Shown here piece after piece: positions 1 through 14,446 of a stretch of 64,000 nucleotides of DNA (positions are counted from its first letter, which is position 1; every line of letters begins with the position of its first letter). The notes below the pieces were generated by a model. The model had not been told where the DNA came from and made no database searches. It was given only the letters and a program-made list of their open reading frames with translations. Location: positions 496,001 to 560,000 of the forward strand of contig NW_026516209.1 in assembly GCF_025602895.1 (NCBI RefSeq), in the 5' to 3' direction. The stretch is from Polychytrium aggregatum (taxonomy: Eukaryota; Chytridiomycota; Chytridiomycetes; Polychytriales). Made by a program: the position numbers and the translations under genes.

Positions 1-614
1 TCCCCCCCCCCGTTGCCTCTTTGCCCACTTGGCGGACACAGCTTTTCCCTTTGGTCCACAAACAGGAACATCCGTCGCAATAAAATGCATTGCAATCAGC
101 TCCCTCGCCGCCGCATATGGACACCCCCCCATAAGATGTCCCTCGCTCCTCCTCGCCCCCTCCCTCGGCTGCCCTTCCTCCCCTCTTCTTCCTTCCTCTC
201 CCTCCCATCGCATCAGGCCTTTGCTGCCTATTATCCAGGGTCCCCGCTCCCGACCATCTCTCGGAGCCTCTCAACCAGCGCCGTGCTCTGCTCTGCCCTG
301 CTCGGCCGTCCCCTCGACTCGCCAGCCGTGCCGCCGCATCGACCCTCCCCTCGCATCGGTCGTCTGCAACCGCCGGTCTTCGCCATTACTGCCTCCAAAT
401 CGCCGTCGCGCTGTTTCCATCGAGTCTCCAGCCCGCTTCCTCCAGCGTCCAGTTCTTGCAGTGTCCTTTGGCTCTTCGGTTTTGCGCTGACCGCCACTGC
501 ATCGCATCACCACCACTACCACCACTACCACTACCACTACCACCACTACCAGACCACCGCTCCCGACTCCTAACGCCGCGGCCCAGCCTCTGATCCTCCC
601 CTCCCCTATCCACC
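1..614. promoter_or_regulatory. 5' region of the cyclin gene
   Basis: No supported gene. The stretch opens with a C homopolymer (about 3-11), is strongly pyrimidine-rich on the + strand, and ends in a CAC/TAC trinucleotide run (about 506-552). Overlapping frames are open on both strands, as expected by chance in GC-rich DNA. It probably holds the promoter and 5' UTR of the + strand cyclin gene starting at 615. Confidence 0.4.
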
Positions 615-3204
615 ATGCACAAACGCCCGATCACCTTTGCCCAGGATCCTCGCCCGCTGAAGAGGAGAGCCCATGATCGCGACGATATCGGCCCTCTCCA
701 TCCGCATCCCGTCGTGCAGAACAACGGAACGGCCTGGCTTCCCTTTGGGTTCTCGTTGTCAGCGTCGGTGTCTGCTGCCTCCAGGTGTCCTGTGCCGCTC
801 TATCCGTCCAGCACCGTCGCCCAGGTCTTTCCTGCCTCGGGCTCGGGCCGACACCCCTTCCAAGGCTCGGCAGTCTTCCCCAGCCATCCCCGGGTCTATT
901 GCCACGATCTGCCCCGCTCTCCCATGTCGGCCCTGAGCCCCGAATATGCTCTCTATCCGCCGCCTTCGGCAGTGCCGTCGCAGCGTCGTCCGTTCTTCTG
1001 CCCGTCGTGTCCGTCGTGTCCATCGTGTCCGTCGACTGGATCCTGGGCTGACCCGCACCCCGTCGCTGCTTGCACCCCAACCTACGCTCCCGCCGTCTAC
1101 GAATTCTCAACCCCCATCTCCCCGCTGTACTCCCAGCCCCGGCCCTGGCAGTCGACGGCTGTGCCCCCATCCTCGTCCTCGTCTTCTCGGCTTCTGGCAT
1201 ATCCGTCTCTGCAGCCCGCCTGCAGCCCACGCCGTCTTCGCTCCCGCCCGCACTCGCCAGCGCCATGTCTTCGGCCAACCTTCAGTCCCCCGCAGAGCCA
1301 GCACCTCGACTCCTATCGAAAAGTCGAGCCTTTCCCGGCCGCTCGGCCGCCCCGGCCCTCCTGGCCGGCTCCCCAAAGCTACTACTGGACGACAACCCAC
1401 GCCAGCCCGTGCGAGCCTGCCACCAAGCCCTCGCACTCCACCGCCTTCGCGACCTCCTATCGAGACACCGCCGATCTGCTTGCCAGCGACGTCTCTCCAA
1501 GCAAGAATCCTCTCCCGAGCCCAAGGACGCCCTCGTACGAGCCGCTTGTCGTGGCTTTGCCGGCCAGCAACGCCCTCGCATGGACCCCGATACCCACAAA
1601 GCGCCTGACCAAGTTATGCGAGTCCGAGCGCGATTACCTGCCCGATCCCTGCTATTTAGCCAACTGCCAGAAAGGCAAGATGCAGGCCTCGATGCGATCA
1701 GGTAATGACAAGCCACTGCCCGGGAGGCACTGCATCGTTGACCGAGACCGAGACACGACTGTTGCTGTTGCTATTGCTATATCTGTCACCTCGGCATCCA
1801 CTGCTTCATCCACTCATCGCATTCATCGCACTCATCGCCCCAACCTCGGTACTGCTCCCATGACCACAACACACACGTCAACTCGCCTCGTCTCTCGCCG
1901 TCGATCGCGATGGATTGCTGCGTCCAGCCATGGTCTCCTACATGGACGTGCTCAGCGGCCACCTGAGCTACTCGCGCGATAGCTTCTCCAAGAGCGTCAA
2001 CATCTTTGACCGCTATCTCTCTGTCGTCAAGGTCTGTCGCCAACCGCAGTTCTATCTCCTCGCCACCACTGCTGTCTATCTCGCCGGCAAGTTCAACGAA
2101 GAGACCAACGAGCCCTCCATCGCGGACATGATCGCCTGCAGCCACTTTCCCGAGTGGCAGCCCTCGGATCTCAAGGTACTTCTTGGTTGTTGTTGTTTTT
2201 GACGCCGTGTGCTGGGTTTGGGATGGATCCGCACGTGTGGCGACCGTTTTTCGATTCAGTCCAGGGCAGATACGCAATTCAATCAATGACCGATATGCGA
2301 CTCGGCTGAGGCTGCATCGCCATGTCCGTGCTCGATTGGATCTGCAGCCACCGGCTCGTCTGAGACAGCGACCTAACTCATCCGGCGTCGTCTTGCCTCC
2401 GCTCCCCCACTTTCCTCGCCCTCTAGAGAATGGAACGCAAGATCTTGAGCGCCCTCGACTGGAAAATTGCCGGTCCCACACCCCTGGTGAGCCTTGAAGA
2501 CCTGGCCACAGCCATGGATCTACCCATACTGACCGCGCGCCTTGGCGAACCATTGTTACTGATCGATCCTCTGCCCAACCCCCCCCCACCAGGCCGTCCT
2601 CGATGAGGTCCACAGCAGCTGCCAGGAGCACATCTCCGTGTTTACTCGCGTCGGGTCGAGCATTCAAGCGTGCATCGAAAAGTCCATCGAAGGTGAGTCT
2701 GGATCCACCTCCGTGGAGCTTGATGCTGCTGCATCCGGACACTTGCTGGTGGGCCTATTTCGGGCTGCCTGTCCAGTACCCTTCCTTGGGAGTTCGTCCT
2801 GGTGCCCCCCCCCCGCTCGCGCCACCGTTGCATCGCCCAGGATCGACCCAGCACTGATGTGCCTCTGCTCTTCTCCCTTGCTGTACTCCAACAGATTACG
2901 CTTTCCTCAAGTTTCCGCCGTCCGTGGTTGTCGCCGCGGCTCTGACCAAATCCTTGACAGAGCAACCGACAGCGTGGGTTGAGAGCGTAGTGAATGCCCT
3001 CTTTGGCTTTGCTGAGGTAAGCGCCAGACCAATGCCGTCGATCTAGCGGCCGATGCATACACTTCCTGGCGGGCAAGACATGCGTGGCTGGGTGTATCGA
3101 TCCTAAACCACCGATGTAATCCTTTGCTGACTCTCTCTGAATCGCCTTGCTCGTTGCAGGAATCGCGATGCATGCTCTCAGAATGCATGTCCTTGATGGA
3201 CTGA
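615..3204 (+). CDS. Cyclin-box protein (B/A- or G1-type cyclin), 6 exons
   Basis: Predicted regulatory subunit of a cyclin-dependent kinase. Exons: 615-1701, 1928-2175, 2427-2486, 2593-2692, 2895-3016, 3160-3204; they join in frame to 553 residues. The first ~340 residues are Pro/Ser-rich and of low complexity. The cyclin box runs from about residue 340: a Met-Arg..Met-Val..Met-Asp helix start split by intron 1, then SVNIFDRYLS, then a Leu-Ala..Tyr-Leu-Ala-Gly-Lys-Phe-Asn-Glu helix, then RMERKILSALDWKI. These are the helix 1, 3 and 5 signatures of cyclins. The C-terminal fold (exons 4-6) is short and diverged. The start at 615 is the first in-frame ATG, but the N-terminus is not conserved enough to prove it. 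The cyclin class (mitotic or G1) cannot be decided by eye. Confidence 0.85.
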
Positions 3205-4336
3205 AGCCTCTGTGTCGACCACAGCAACGATCTGGCTCGGATGCATCATTCTATTTATTCCCTTTGGTCACTTTATTTCTCTCCTCGCCACATCTGCTTT
3301 CAACTCTAGACATCGGGCCTCGCTATCCACCTCTCACCCCCCTCCCCCTGCTGTTTACTTTTCTTTTATGCATCGCAGCTTGGCTTCCGTTTCTACCATT
3401 CATCCTCATTACTATTTTGTCTCATCTGCCGAGACGACTCAGTCTGCCTTTATCGGTCGCCTGGCATCTCCCCCATCCCTCCCCGCCGCCGCTACCACCA
3501 GCCTTCATCAATTGTGCGTCGTGGCTTTGCTATTGCGTTCGGAGGTCGTGCTATACTGTATCGCCAGTCCACCTCGTCCACCGACTCGGCTATATTCTGC
3601 TTTCACTCCTTTTTTGATCCCACAACTTCATGTGACATATTTATGACATTCATCAACCCCCCCCATTCCCCAATCTCTAACTCGCATTCCTGTACCATTT
3701 CCTTGGCTGCTCGATCCCCTTATCCTCCTCTGTCCCCGTACTTTTCTCTCAGTCCTCTGGAGGCTGTGCAGAGAATTTGCTGGAGAGAGGTGGAAGGCTC
3801 TGGCTCACCACATTTACCTTACGCTTGATTTTGATTATCCTCCTCCATTGTCATTTCGCCATCTTCATTCACATTCGCTCCAATTTCAAAGCAATATCAC
3901 CCGGCAGCTTGTTTGTTTACTCGCTTGTTTTGCTCGCTTGCCTGCAACGGTTTAGACCGACCCGGCCGCACGAAGAAAAAAAAATAGGCTCAATCCTCCC
4001 AAATCGCTACCGGAGTAACGATGTGCATCAATACGGCTTGGCGCCCCCCACCCCTGTCCATACTTTTTGCCCATGTTGTAGAGCGGAAGAGGGAGGTGGC
4101 GTTTCGAGCGTGCAACATTTCTCATACGCACTGACTGGGGTGCCTCTTGTCAGTGTGCATGACTGAGACCATCTCTTGAACAGAACTGTATTGAGCAGCC
4201 TCAGGGGGGAGGAAAGAAGAACACACGAGTCCGGGGCGACAATCCTGACCATGCATCGGCATGAGCAACCCTGGTGCGGGGATGCGTCGACAGAGGCGAC
4301 GACACATGCCGGGATCTGCTGCCGCCGAGGGTCGAT
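3205..4336. other. Intergenic region between convergent genes
   Basis: Pyrimidine-rich + strand sequence after the cyclin stop, becoming more A/T-rich around 3570-3960. It holds the 3' ends of the cyclin (+) and the WW protein (-). No reading frame here has family signatures or consistent splice sites. Confidence 0.4.
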
Positions 4337-6460
<2,124 letters not shown>

Positions 6461-7220
6461 GGTTGCGGAGACTGAGGGATTGAGACAGCACGATGCGTGG
6501 TTGTATGGGAAGATAGACAATGGACAGTTTGAGAATACAGGCGCCGCCATTCGTCCAGAGAACGTGAGAGATGAACAAGTGACCAGTGTGAAGAAGTCGC
6601 AGCATACTGCACTCCCGGTCCCAGAGACAATGGTGTCCATGTTGGGGGGGGGGCTGGATGGCATTGGGGTGAAATGGCGTACCTCGGCTCTATAGTGCTG
6701 TTGAGGGCGAGGCTGATACCAATGCCGACGCTGACGCTGACGCTGAGGCCGAGGCCGATGCTGATACTGCCGGAGCGACCGTGGGAACGACTGGCCAGGA
6801 GGGAGTGCGGCTGCCGAGACAGGAGCTCTGTCGCGCTCGGTGTGGAAAATCTCCGGCGGGCTGGTTCGACCCGACGGCGGCCAGCCGGCAGATGGCTGCC
6901 GGGCAGATTGCGCAACCGCAACGATCATGATCGATCCGAGCGCCAACAGCGAGCCCATTCCGAGACGGACGGCTTGAATGATGTTGGTCGGGGGCCTGTG
7001 CTGTGCGGTGCTCGGCCGATGAGATGCTATCGGACACCCAGGAGATGAACTGACCCGCTCGGTCGTTCTTGGCCGAATGCGATGCGATTCGAGACTGGCA
7101 TGTCGTTTGAGCGAGAGGGTGTGTCCGATTGATCTTTTCAACGTGCAGCACAGACCGAATGATACATTGAGCCTGATGTTCTGCGCTATCGTATCCAACG
7201 GCACGGGTCCCTCGCCCTGC

Positions 7221-7250
7221 ATGGCATTGCATGGCATTGCATGGCATTGC
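7221..7250. repeat. Tandem repeat ATGGCATTGC x3
   Basis: Three perfect copies of a 10-bp unit, followed by related ATCGCCCTGC and ATCGCCCCGC units. It lies in the divergent promoter region upstream of CDC25. Confidence 0.85.
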
Positions 7251-7728
7251 ATCGCCCTGCATCGCCCCGCACGATCCCCCGCTGTCGCCGAGCAGGCCGC
7301 TGTGCATCTGCAATGTGCGCAGAAGCTCCGGATCCGCAATTTGGCCAAAACGAGCGCTGCTCACGCACAGAGCGCGGCCGATGGCAGTCCGTCTGGCCAA
7401 CGGCTTTTGCGCGTCGGTGTCGAAAAAAAAAGAGCGCCTGTCGAGGATGTGCCCGGGGGCTCTTTCTTGTTGTTGCGATCCATCTAGCCTTTTATAGTCA
7501 CATCACTCCTACGGAGAGGGGACGAGGCGCTCGTTCGTCTCGTCGTCGTCGCCGATCCATGTCCCTCGCTCGACGCTCCGGTTCTTCCCACCGCCCTTTT
7601 TTTCGCTTTTTGTCCCTCGCCTCTCGCTCTGACCCGTCCCTCGCTGGCCGACGCCGTCGCTGTCGACCATCGCCGCCGATACTGTGGGTGAGTCTCGGGC
7701 GATCGCCTCTGGTGCTTGTCTGCCACGG

Positions 7729-7812
7729 CCATTGCCCTGGCCATTACCCTGGCTATTGCTCCAGCTATTGCTCTGGCTATTGCTCCAGCGATTGTTCTGG
7801 CTATCTCGCCAT
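7729..7812. repeat. Imperfect CTGGCTATTGCTCCAG minisatellite
   Basis: About five diverged copies of a CTGGCTATTGCTCCAG-like unit (8-bp half-units CTGGCTAT and TGCTCCAG) in the 5' region of CDC25. No gene is affected. Confidence 0.7.
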
Positions 7813-8731
7813 TGCTTGGTCTGTTGTGCATTCGGCCGTATGCACATCCTCGTTGTTCGACAGCGACTCGCAAAATAGCTCAGTCTCTCGGCATGCCCTG
7901 CAGCAAACTGTCTTTGAGATGGTTTTCGCTGCCCCGATACACACACTCTCTCGCTCTCTCCATCCCCTCATTTCGTTTGTGTTTGTGCATTCGCCATTCA
8001 TTCCCGAGACGGTTGCGGTGCCTCGGCTCTGGCACACCCTGCCACTGCCTCGGCAGACCACAGATCTTTGCCGAATCCCTCGATATTGCTGGGATCGCTG
8101 TCTGTGGACCTGTGTCTGGCACTCGCCCCTCGCTCCCTGAAAGTGTGTTGCAGCGGGCCCGGTCGGCCGGCGGTTTGGCCGCCTTCGTATCAGCAGTCTA
8201 CGGCGCTTGTTGTTCGCTTGTTGTTCGCTTGTTCGGGGCCGGGTGTGGGCAAGTGGTTTGCTGGCGACTGCGAATGCACAAATGCGAGGCCCAGTCGGGT
8301 GCATCCCCCGTGCCCTTTTTTCGAGTCCCCAGCGGCCATGCCCTTCCCCACCCAGCTTTCTCCCTCTGTCGCTCGGCCTTGCTTCGCTGTCCATCCAACT
8401 TGCGCTTTTGCCATCCTCCCAAAACTCCAGCGATCTCTCCTCTGCAACCCGCCTTTCCCTCTCCTGTCTCTCCTGGCTGTGTGCTGGCTCTGTGCTAGCG
8501 GCTCCACTCCTGGACATCCTCTGGTCCGCTCGAGATCTCTCTCCTTGGCTTTATTTCGATCTGCATGCTGATCGGCATCCTCGCCTGTCCTGTCTCCCGC
8601 CAACCCACAGATGCCCTGTTGATCCTTTGATTGCTGTATCATCTGACTGCATCCGAGCACATCCGCACCTCTGCACCGTCCTGTCTGTCCTGCTCCAATC
8701 CCATCTCCCCCCCATTCGCACTGCCGCTATA

Positions 8732-11398
8732 ATGCACGAGCCCCTGAGGTAAGCCGATGCCACTGCTGCAGTGTCGGCCATGTGAGCCGAAATACAGTCC
8801 GGGTCGGGCCAGTCCGTGGAGCATGACGCTCGAAACGAATGCCGCCATCATCTTGGATACATCACGGGTGCATATTGGCGGCAGATCCCTCCCTCCCTCT
8901 GCCCATGAGCAAACCTGTGGGGCAGTGCCTGACCCGCCTTTCCTGTGCTGGTCGATGGCCGCTCGTTTCCCTCTCTGCTGCGTCTTATGCGGTGCTGTTC
9001 CTTTCCCCTCCAGCACCAACCCTCCCCTCCCCTCCTTCGAGTTCTGTGTCCCTGCCACGCCCATTCTGAAGTCGTCGGGCAAGCGGTCGTTTATAAGATC
9101 CCCCGATACATTTGAAGCCGCAGAGATGCACGACCTGTCTGTCCTTTCGGGCCTCCACTCGCCCTTGGGTGCGCTCGCCCAAGATTTGTCGGCCAACTTG
9201 AGTGTTGACAGCAGGTCGGTTGATTGCTGTCCTCCCACCGCTTCTCTCTTTCCATCGTTTGTCTCCATCGCTCAGTGCTGTGCAGTGGGGATTTCTTCGC
9301 TTTCTCGGTCCCCACCTTCCTCCTGTGTGTGTCTGAAGCCCATGTCCGCCATCGACGGCTTGCTGTGACATGCGGCTCACCCAGGACACGCGATTCAATG
9401 TCGGGCTGGTCCTTGTGTTGGTGGTGTCGCTTCTGTCGTCTGCTTTGCCCCTCATTCTTGGATTCGTAGTCCTCGTTCCTCGCTGAAGTCGTTACCTGGC
9501 TCTGTTTTTGTCTTCTCTGCTTCGCTGTTACTTTGTCCACGGCGCCCTCCTTCCAACCCGCGCTCGCTTGGCATTCTTCCCGTTCAGACCAACTCACACA
9601 CACCTCTCACTCTTCTTCCAGAGCCGAAGCCGTCAATGGCGGCGAGCTCCTAAAGGCTTTCTATAATGCCCAAGATAGCCCAAGCGACACCACCTTCACC
9701 GTAAAATCGTTTTCGCGAACCACATCTGCCACCTTCTCGACGCTCGACAACTCGCCGCTCGTTCCGCGCGGGAAGCGCCTGGCTCATGCAGCGTTCTCGT
9801 TGATGGGCCGGGACACAGACGACGAAGAGGAAAGGTCTGATATGGTTGATTGCAGCCCCACGATGGGACAAAGGATTATCCACAGGTGGGCATCGCGTAT
9901 CCGGCGCGCTGGCGTCGATGTTCTGTCGCCAGACCAACGACGTGTCCGCTGGCTCCTTCGCCATGCTGCAGCCCTGGTCTTTGCGGCCGCCAACGGCCGG
10001 TCCCCTCTGTCAGCAGGGCACGGGTATTATCTGCCCTCGACGCGCCTCACGATACACTCGGCACTCATCATGGCGACTGTACCTCCTCCTCCTTCTCCCC
10101 TGCGCCACCAGCTTTCAGAGTCGAACGACCATGCAATGGTCTGGGCGGAGCAAAAAGGCCTTGACTGGATCAAGCACAGCCCCGCCCCACACCAAGAGGA
10201 GCCACATCCCGAGACCGGCGCTGCACCGACCCGTGATGGACTTTCTCTCCGGCAACCCCATGCACATGAGCTCGGCCTTCCAGCGCGATCCGGCCAATCC
10301 CCCCCAGAAGATCCGGCGCACCCAGAGCGATGCGGTCCTGGGCAGCAACTCGTACCTGGGTGGCCGTCGACTGGAAGACGTCAGCAAGATCCAGAGCACG
10401 TACCAAGCCAAGCTGCTTCCATCGGAGCCTGGCAAGGACGCCATCCGACGCATTTCCCCCGAAACTGTGAGTATACCCCCGTCTCGTCCCGTCCCCGTCT
10501 CCTCGGTGGCGTCGGTGGCGCTGTGGTGGGTGATGCGCAGAGGGCAACGACGCTGTGACTACATCCTCTAACACGCAGGACCGCGATCCGCCATGGTTCT
10601 TCAGGTACATAGACTGCTCAACGGCGAGTTCTCTGATCAAGTCGACTCGTATCACATCATCGACTGCCGCTTCCCGTACGAGTACAGCGGAGGCCACATC
10701 GAGACTGCCCAGAACGTAAACTCGATCGTAGAGCTTGGCAAGATGTTCTATGATTGGCCCGAGAATGCCGAGAACCCACCCACTGAATCACACAAGAGCA
10801 AGCCCGTCAAGAGCGAGCGCACGGTCATCATCTTCCACTGTGAGTTCTCCTCGCAGCGCGCGCCAAAGATGTAAGCATCGGGCAACGGCCCTCCCTCGCA
10901 AGCCGCCATCGCCCAGGCTCGCTCAGCCGGCTTTTGTGTGCACCTGTCTGACCTGCTGCCTGATGATGCTTGTGAACTGTGGCCACACGATGTCCTTGCT
11001 AACTTGCAACCATGGATGGGGCTCCATCTCGGCAAACTTATCCAGGGCGCTCTATCTGCGAAGCTTTGATCGCGAAAACAACCTGCACAACTATCCGCAC
11101 ATTCACTACCCCGAGATCTATATTCTGACAGGAGGATACAAGGCCTTTTACAAGGCATACAAGGTTGGTGCTCCCTGCAGCTGTCGGCATGTTCTGGCTG
11201 TGGTGCAGTTGGCGACGCTTGACGTGGTCAGCAGGCATGCTCATCATCGGCTGTTCCGATCGTATCGTCCAGGAGCGGTGCGAGCCACAAAACTACGTAC
11301 CGATGGCAGCGTCCAGCTTCAACAAAGATTGCACCGCAGAGCTCTCCAACCGTCGAAAACAATTCAAGAAGAGCTACTCCGACAGTTACATTCTCTGA
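8732..11398 (+). CDS. cdc25: M-phase inducer phosphatase, Cdc25 type, 7 exons
   Basis: Dual-specificity phosphatase that removes inhibitory phosphates from CDK1 to start mitosis. Exons: 8732-8748, 9098-9214, 9622-9885, 10112-10466, 10605-10870, 11046-11163, 11273-11398; 420 residues. The C-terminal rhodanese-fold catalytic domain begins near residue 245 (ISPETVHRLLNGEF), passes through YHIIDCRFPYEYSGGHI, and carries the active-site loop HCEFSSQR (Cys ~330, Arg six residues on). It ends with the Cdc25 signature CEPQNYVPM and a Lys/Arg-rich tail. Gln stands just before the catalytic Arg, where Glu is usual. The regulatory N-terminus is Ser-rich and includes KIRRTQSD, a possible phosphosite or 14-3-3 motif. 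The first two small exons are the least certain part; an alternative start is the Met at 9126. About 420 residues is compact for the family. Confidence 0.9.
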
Positions 11399-13150
11399 AC
11401 GTCATCGACCTCGACGATGATCTTCCTGGAGCCAACTCCGTGGGACTAGACCTCTGTTGATTGTTTTTTGTCGATGACTTGAAAGAGTCCCTCTCGATTC
11501 TGCCTTCGCTGCAACGCTCTGCCTGCGAGCGGGTTGCTGGGCGCTCCATCGTTCGGGTGAATGCCGTCGTCGCCTTTATTCTGTCCACTACTTTTCTTGT
11601 TTGCGTACCATATTACCAGTTTGCAATGATCTACCCCATAGCATTCCCCAGCCCTCCCCCCCTCTGCCCTCCCACAACTGTGTTGTGTTGCCAGGCTGTG
11701 TCCCGCGCCCTATTTAACCCTCTGCCTAACCACCACCTCCCTCCTCACTGACTGACCCTCCCTCCGCTGCCTGCGCCAGCATATACCGGTATCATGTTTC
11801 ATGCTGTGGATGAATCAGCCCCCCCTCACCCATCTTGCCTCTGCGCCCTGCCGTGGCTCTCTCTCTCTCCCATCACTATTCCCAGATCCGCCCCCAGCTC
11901 GGTTCGCGCCACAACTCACGACTTGAACGAGTCGCACCCGCCTTCCCGCCCGCGCATTTTTGCCCCAGACGCGCAAGCATCGTCGCTTATTTTATTTTTT
12001 GGATAGTTTGCGGTTGTCGTCGCAATGCAATATGACTTTTCCAATTACGAGGACACATGGCCTGCGCGCACGACGAGGGAGTGTGGATGGTGGGTTTGCT
12101 GGAAAGAGAGAGGCGGTGCCTGGCTGACCTTGAGCAAGCCGCTGGGTCTGCCACAACATCATTCGGCTTTGCGTCGGCCCGGATGCCGCTCCTGCGGATG
12201 GATGGTGTCGATTGGACCAGCAGGGCAAGCCCTCGCTTTGGAGTGGACTGAAGGTTGCGGCCCCGACGCCACTGTGGAACAGCACTTTGCGCTGCACCAC
12301 CATTGTGGCTCCGGCGATGCTGGGAGAGAGGAGGAGGTGATGGGCAAAGCCCGACACCAGCAGCAGCGCGCGAGAGCGAGCGACACCCTTCCTTCCTTCC
12401 GCCCGGACAGCAACCATGAAGCTGCCAAGCCCGGTCGGCTGTGTCTTTGCGGCGTCTTTGCTGTGCCTGTGCGCGCCTGCTGTTCCTGGAGCACAACTAG
12501 CAAAAAAACGCAAGCACCATGCACTGGATGCACACCGTCCCCCACCCTGGCTGGCGGGCAAATCTGGATCATCCGTTTTGCCAGTGGCGTCAGCAAGGGG
12601 AGGGAAACCCCCGTCCCGGCTCTTGCCCAGCAACCGTGGCTGCTCTGTGCCATTGTCGAGCCGAGGCGGAAACGTGCAGAAGGTTGGTGGGCGTGGGGAG
12701 GGAGCAGGATGGAGAGAGAGAGAGAGAGTCGGCGGATGTGGTCTGGTGGCCCTCACTTTCGGCAAGCCCAGGAGAGAGACAGGACGGGTGCGTGTCTGCC
12801 AGGACATCACCGGCAAGGATGTGGCAACAAACGGCGGGCAGGAGGAGCCTGGCTGGGATGCAGCTTGGCAAGGAGCGGTGCGAGCTTGCCGATGGGACCG
12901 AGCCTGTGCCCGAGTGATACTGCAAGTCCGAGGTGCGGCACGGGGGGGGTGGAGTTGAGATGGAGGTCAGTGGGATGGAGAGCAGTGGGTGAAGGGCAGT
13001 GGGATAGGGTGGATACACATGGCTGTTTGGGCATTGCATCGCACGCACAACTGCGGTCGTTCGGCTGCAGTGACAAATGCCAGAACGCAGACCGGTATCG
13101 TTCCCATTTGAAATCGTCCCACGGCGACCGCATCGACCCCGACCTGACAA

Positions 13151-13221
13151 TGTGCTTGGCGATGTGCTTGGCAATACGCTTGGGCGATACGCTTGGATGG
13201 TGTGCTTGGCCGATGTGCTTG
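13151..13221. repeat. Imperfect TGTGCTTGGCGA repeat
   Basis: Five or six imperfect copies of a 10-13 bp unit (TGTGCTTGGC / TACGCTTGGGCGA) in the gene-poor region. Confidence 0.75.
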
Positions 13222-13760
13222 CGCGCCCGGCGAGGACTGATCCCATGAGCCGGGCTGTGTCCAGAGCCGGGTGGCAACGGCCTCGCCTCCTTCGCCGTCT
13301 GCATTTGCTCGCTCTGCCAAGCCAGCACCGCCCAAGTCAGCACCGCCCGGGCGGATCGCCCAGAACGATTGCCCAGAACGATCGCCGAGACCAGGGCCTG
13401 GCGCAGGACTCGGTACCGGGCGACGGCCCGCTGCGGTCCCATCAAGCGTCCTCTGGACCAGCGATCCCAAGCCCGGCTAGCGGCCCCACCCGATCACCGC
13501 CGACGTGGGACCGCGACGGCATTGGATCGGGCGATCCGTCCCATGGAGTCACAGAAAGAGCCGGAAAAAGGGTGCGAAATATCCGGCATGGCGTTGCGCT
13601 TGCAAGAGCAGTGGCATGGTGGCGCCTGGGTCGCGCTGGCTGCGCGGGCTCAAGCGGGCGTGCGAACGGGCAGCAAGGTGCGAAAGAGACGGATGTGCAA
13701 GCAGATATGCGACTGCCGTGTGCATGGGGTTATCCACTGCGGTGTGCATTGGATGACCAA

Positions 13761-13808
13761 CGGCGCAGATTGTGCTATCGGCAACGGCGCAGATTGTGCT
13801 ATCGGCAG
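13761..13808. repeat. 24-bp direct tandem duplication
   Basis: Two adjacent 24-bp copies beginning CGGCGCAGATTGTGCTATCG, differing only at the last base. Confidence 0.85.
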
Positions 13809-13900
13809 CAACAGATGCCGCTGTCAACCACGGGCCGGTGTTGTTAACGAATACTTAACATCCGCAGACATGTCCCATGCAAAGCCCAACATCTCTCACC

Positions 13901-13956
13901 ACTTTGCTTAACGACTCCTCGTCTTAACACTTTGCTTAACGACTCCCCGTCTTGAC
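13901..13956. repeat. 28-bp direct tandem duplication
   Basis: Two adjacent 28-bp copies beginning ACTTTGCTTAACGACTCC, differing at two positions. A related TTAAC-containing stretch precedes them at about 13843. Confidence 0.85.
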
Positions 13957-14446
13957 ACTTCACTCCGGCCTCGTCCCGTCCCAGACCACAAACGAACCAA
14001 TGCACCCTGCCCTCACGCCCGCATCCTTGCCCCGCCCATGCGCCCGCCAGCCTGCCCCTTCACGGGCCTGGCTGGCCGTTCTTGTGTGCAAGTCATGCCC
14101 AGCCCTTTGCCCCTCCTGACACGAGCGTCCGCGCTCGCAAGGGCACAAGCTGTTCGTATTTTTAGGCCGGGCTGTATTGCCGTGGAAGCTTCGGCTCCCC
14201 CCCCCGGCAGTGCTGTCCCGCATCGCTGTCTCGCTCTGGCCTTGGCGAGCATCTGGTATATCTTGCGCCGGCACCGCTTCGTCCTTCTGCCGGCCGAAAA
14301 CCAACTGCCAAAGTGCCGGCCCGGTCTCGTTCTGCGTGTCCGCCTGCCTGTCGCCGAGACCTCGTTCTCTTATTCTGCTGCCCCATTGCTGGCTGAAAGG
14401 GCCTGCAGCCTGTTCGCCGACCCGCCTGCCTCCCTCCGCCGCCACC

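Larger units (their letters stand above)
6461..8731. promoter_or_regulatory. Divergent intergenic region, WW protein / CDC25
   Basis: About 2.3 kb between the start of the WW protein (-) and the first ATG of CDC25 (+). It contains two tandem-repeat patches (7221-7250 and about 7729-7812). Long frames are open on both strands but have no recognisable domain. The position suits two divergent promoters and a long CDC25 5' UTR, as is common for cell-cycle genes; that role is inferred. Confidence 0.4.
11399..14446. other. 3-kb gene-poor region with short tandem repeats
   Basis: No frame has a known domain, coding-like composition or consistent splice sites, although several are long and open because the DNA is GC-rich. 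Repeat patches lie at 13151-13221, 13761-13808 and 13901-13956. It presumably holds the CDC25 3' UTR and the promoter of the Zn2Cys6 gene at 14447. A non-coding RNA or fast-evolving gene cannot be excluded. Confidence 0.4.

Noticed and set aside
6855-6875. tRNA B-box-like GGTTCGACCC
   Set aside because: Flanking bases do not pair into a T-arm, and no acceptor stem or A-box was found.
7241-8140. 299-codon open frame on + upstream of CDC25
   Set aside because: Crosses a minisatellite, has Arg/Cys/Ser-biased composition and no family signature or splice support.
12025-13248. 407-codon open frame on +
   Set aside because: Rich in Trp, Cys, Arg and His with no domain; antisense frames are equally open, and it lies in repeat-bearing GC-rich DNA. 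Looks like chance.
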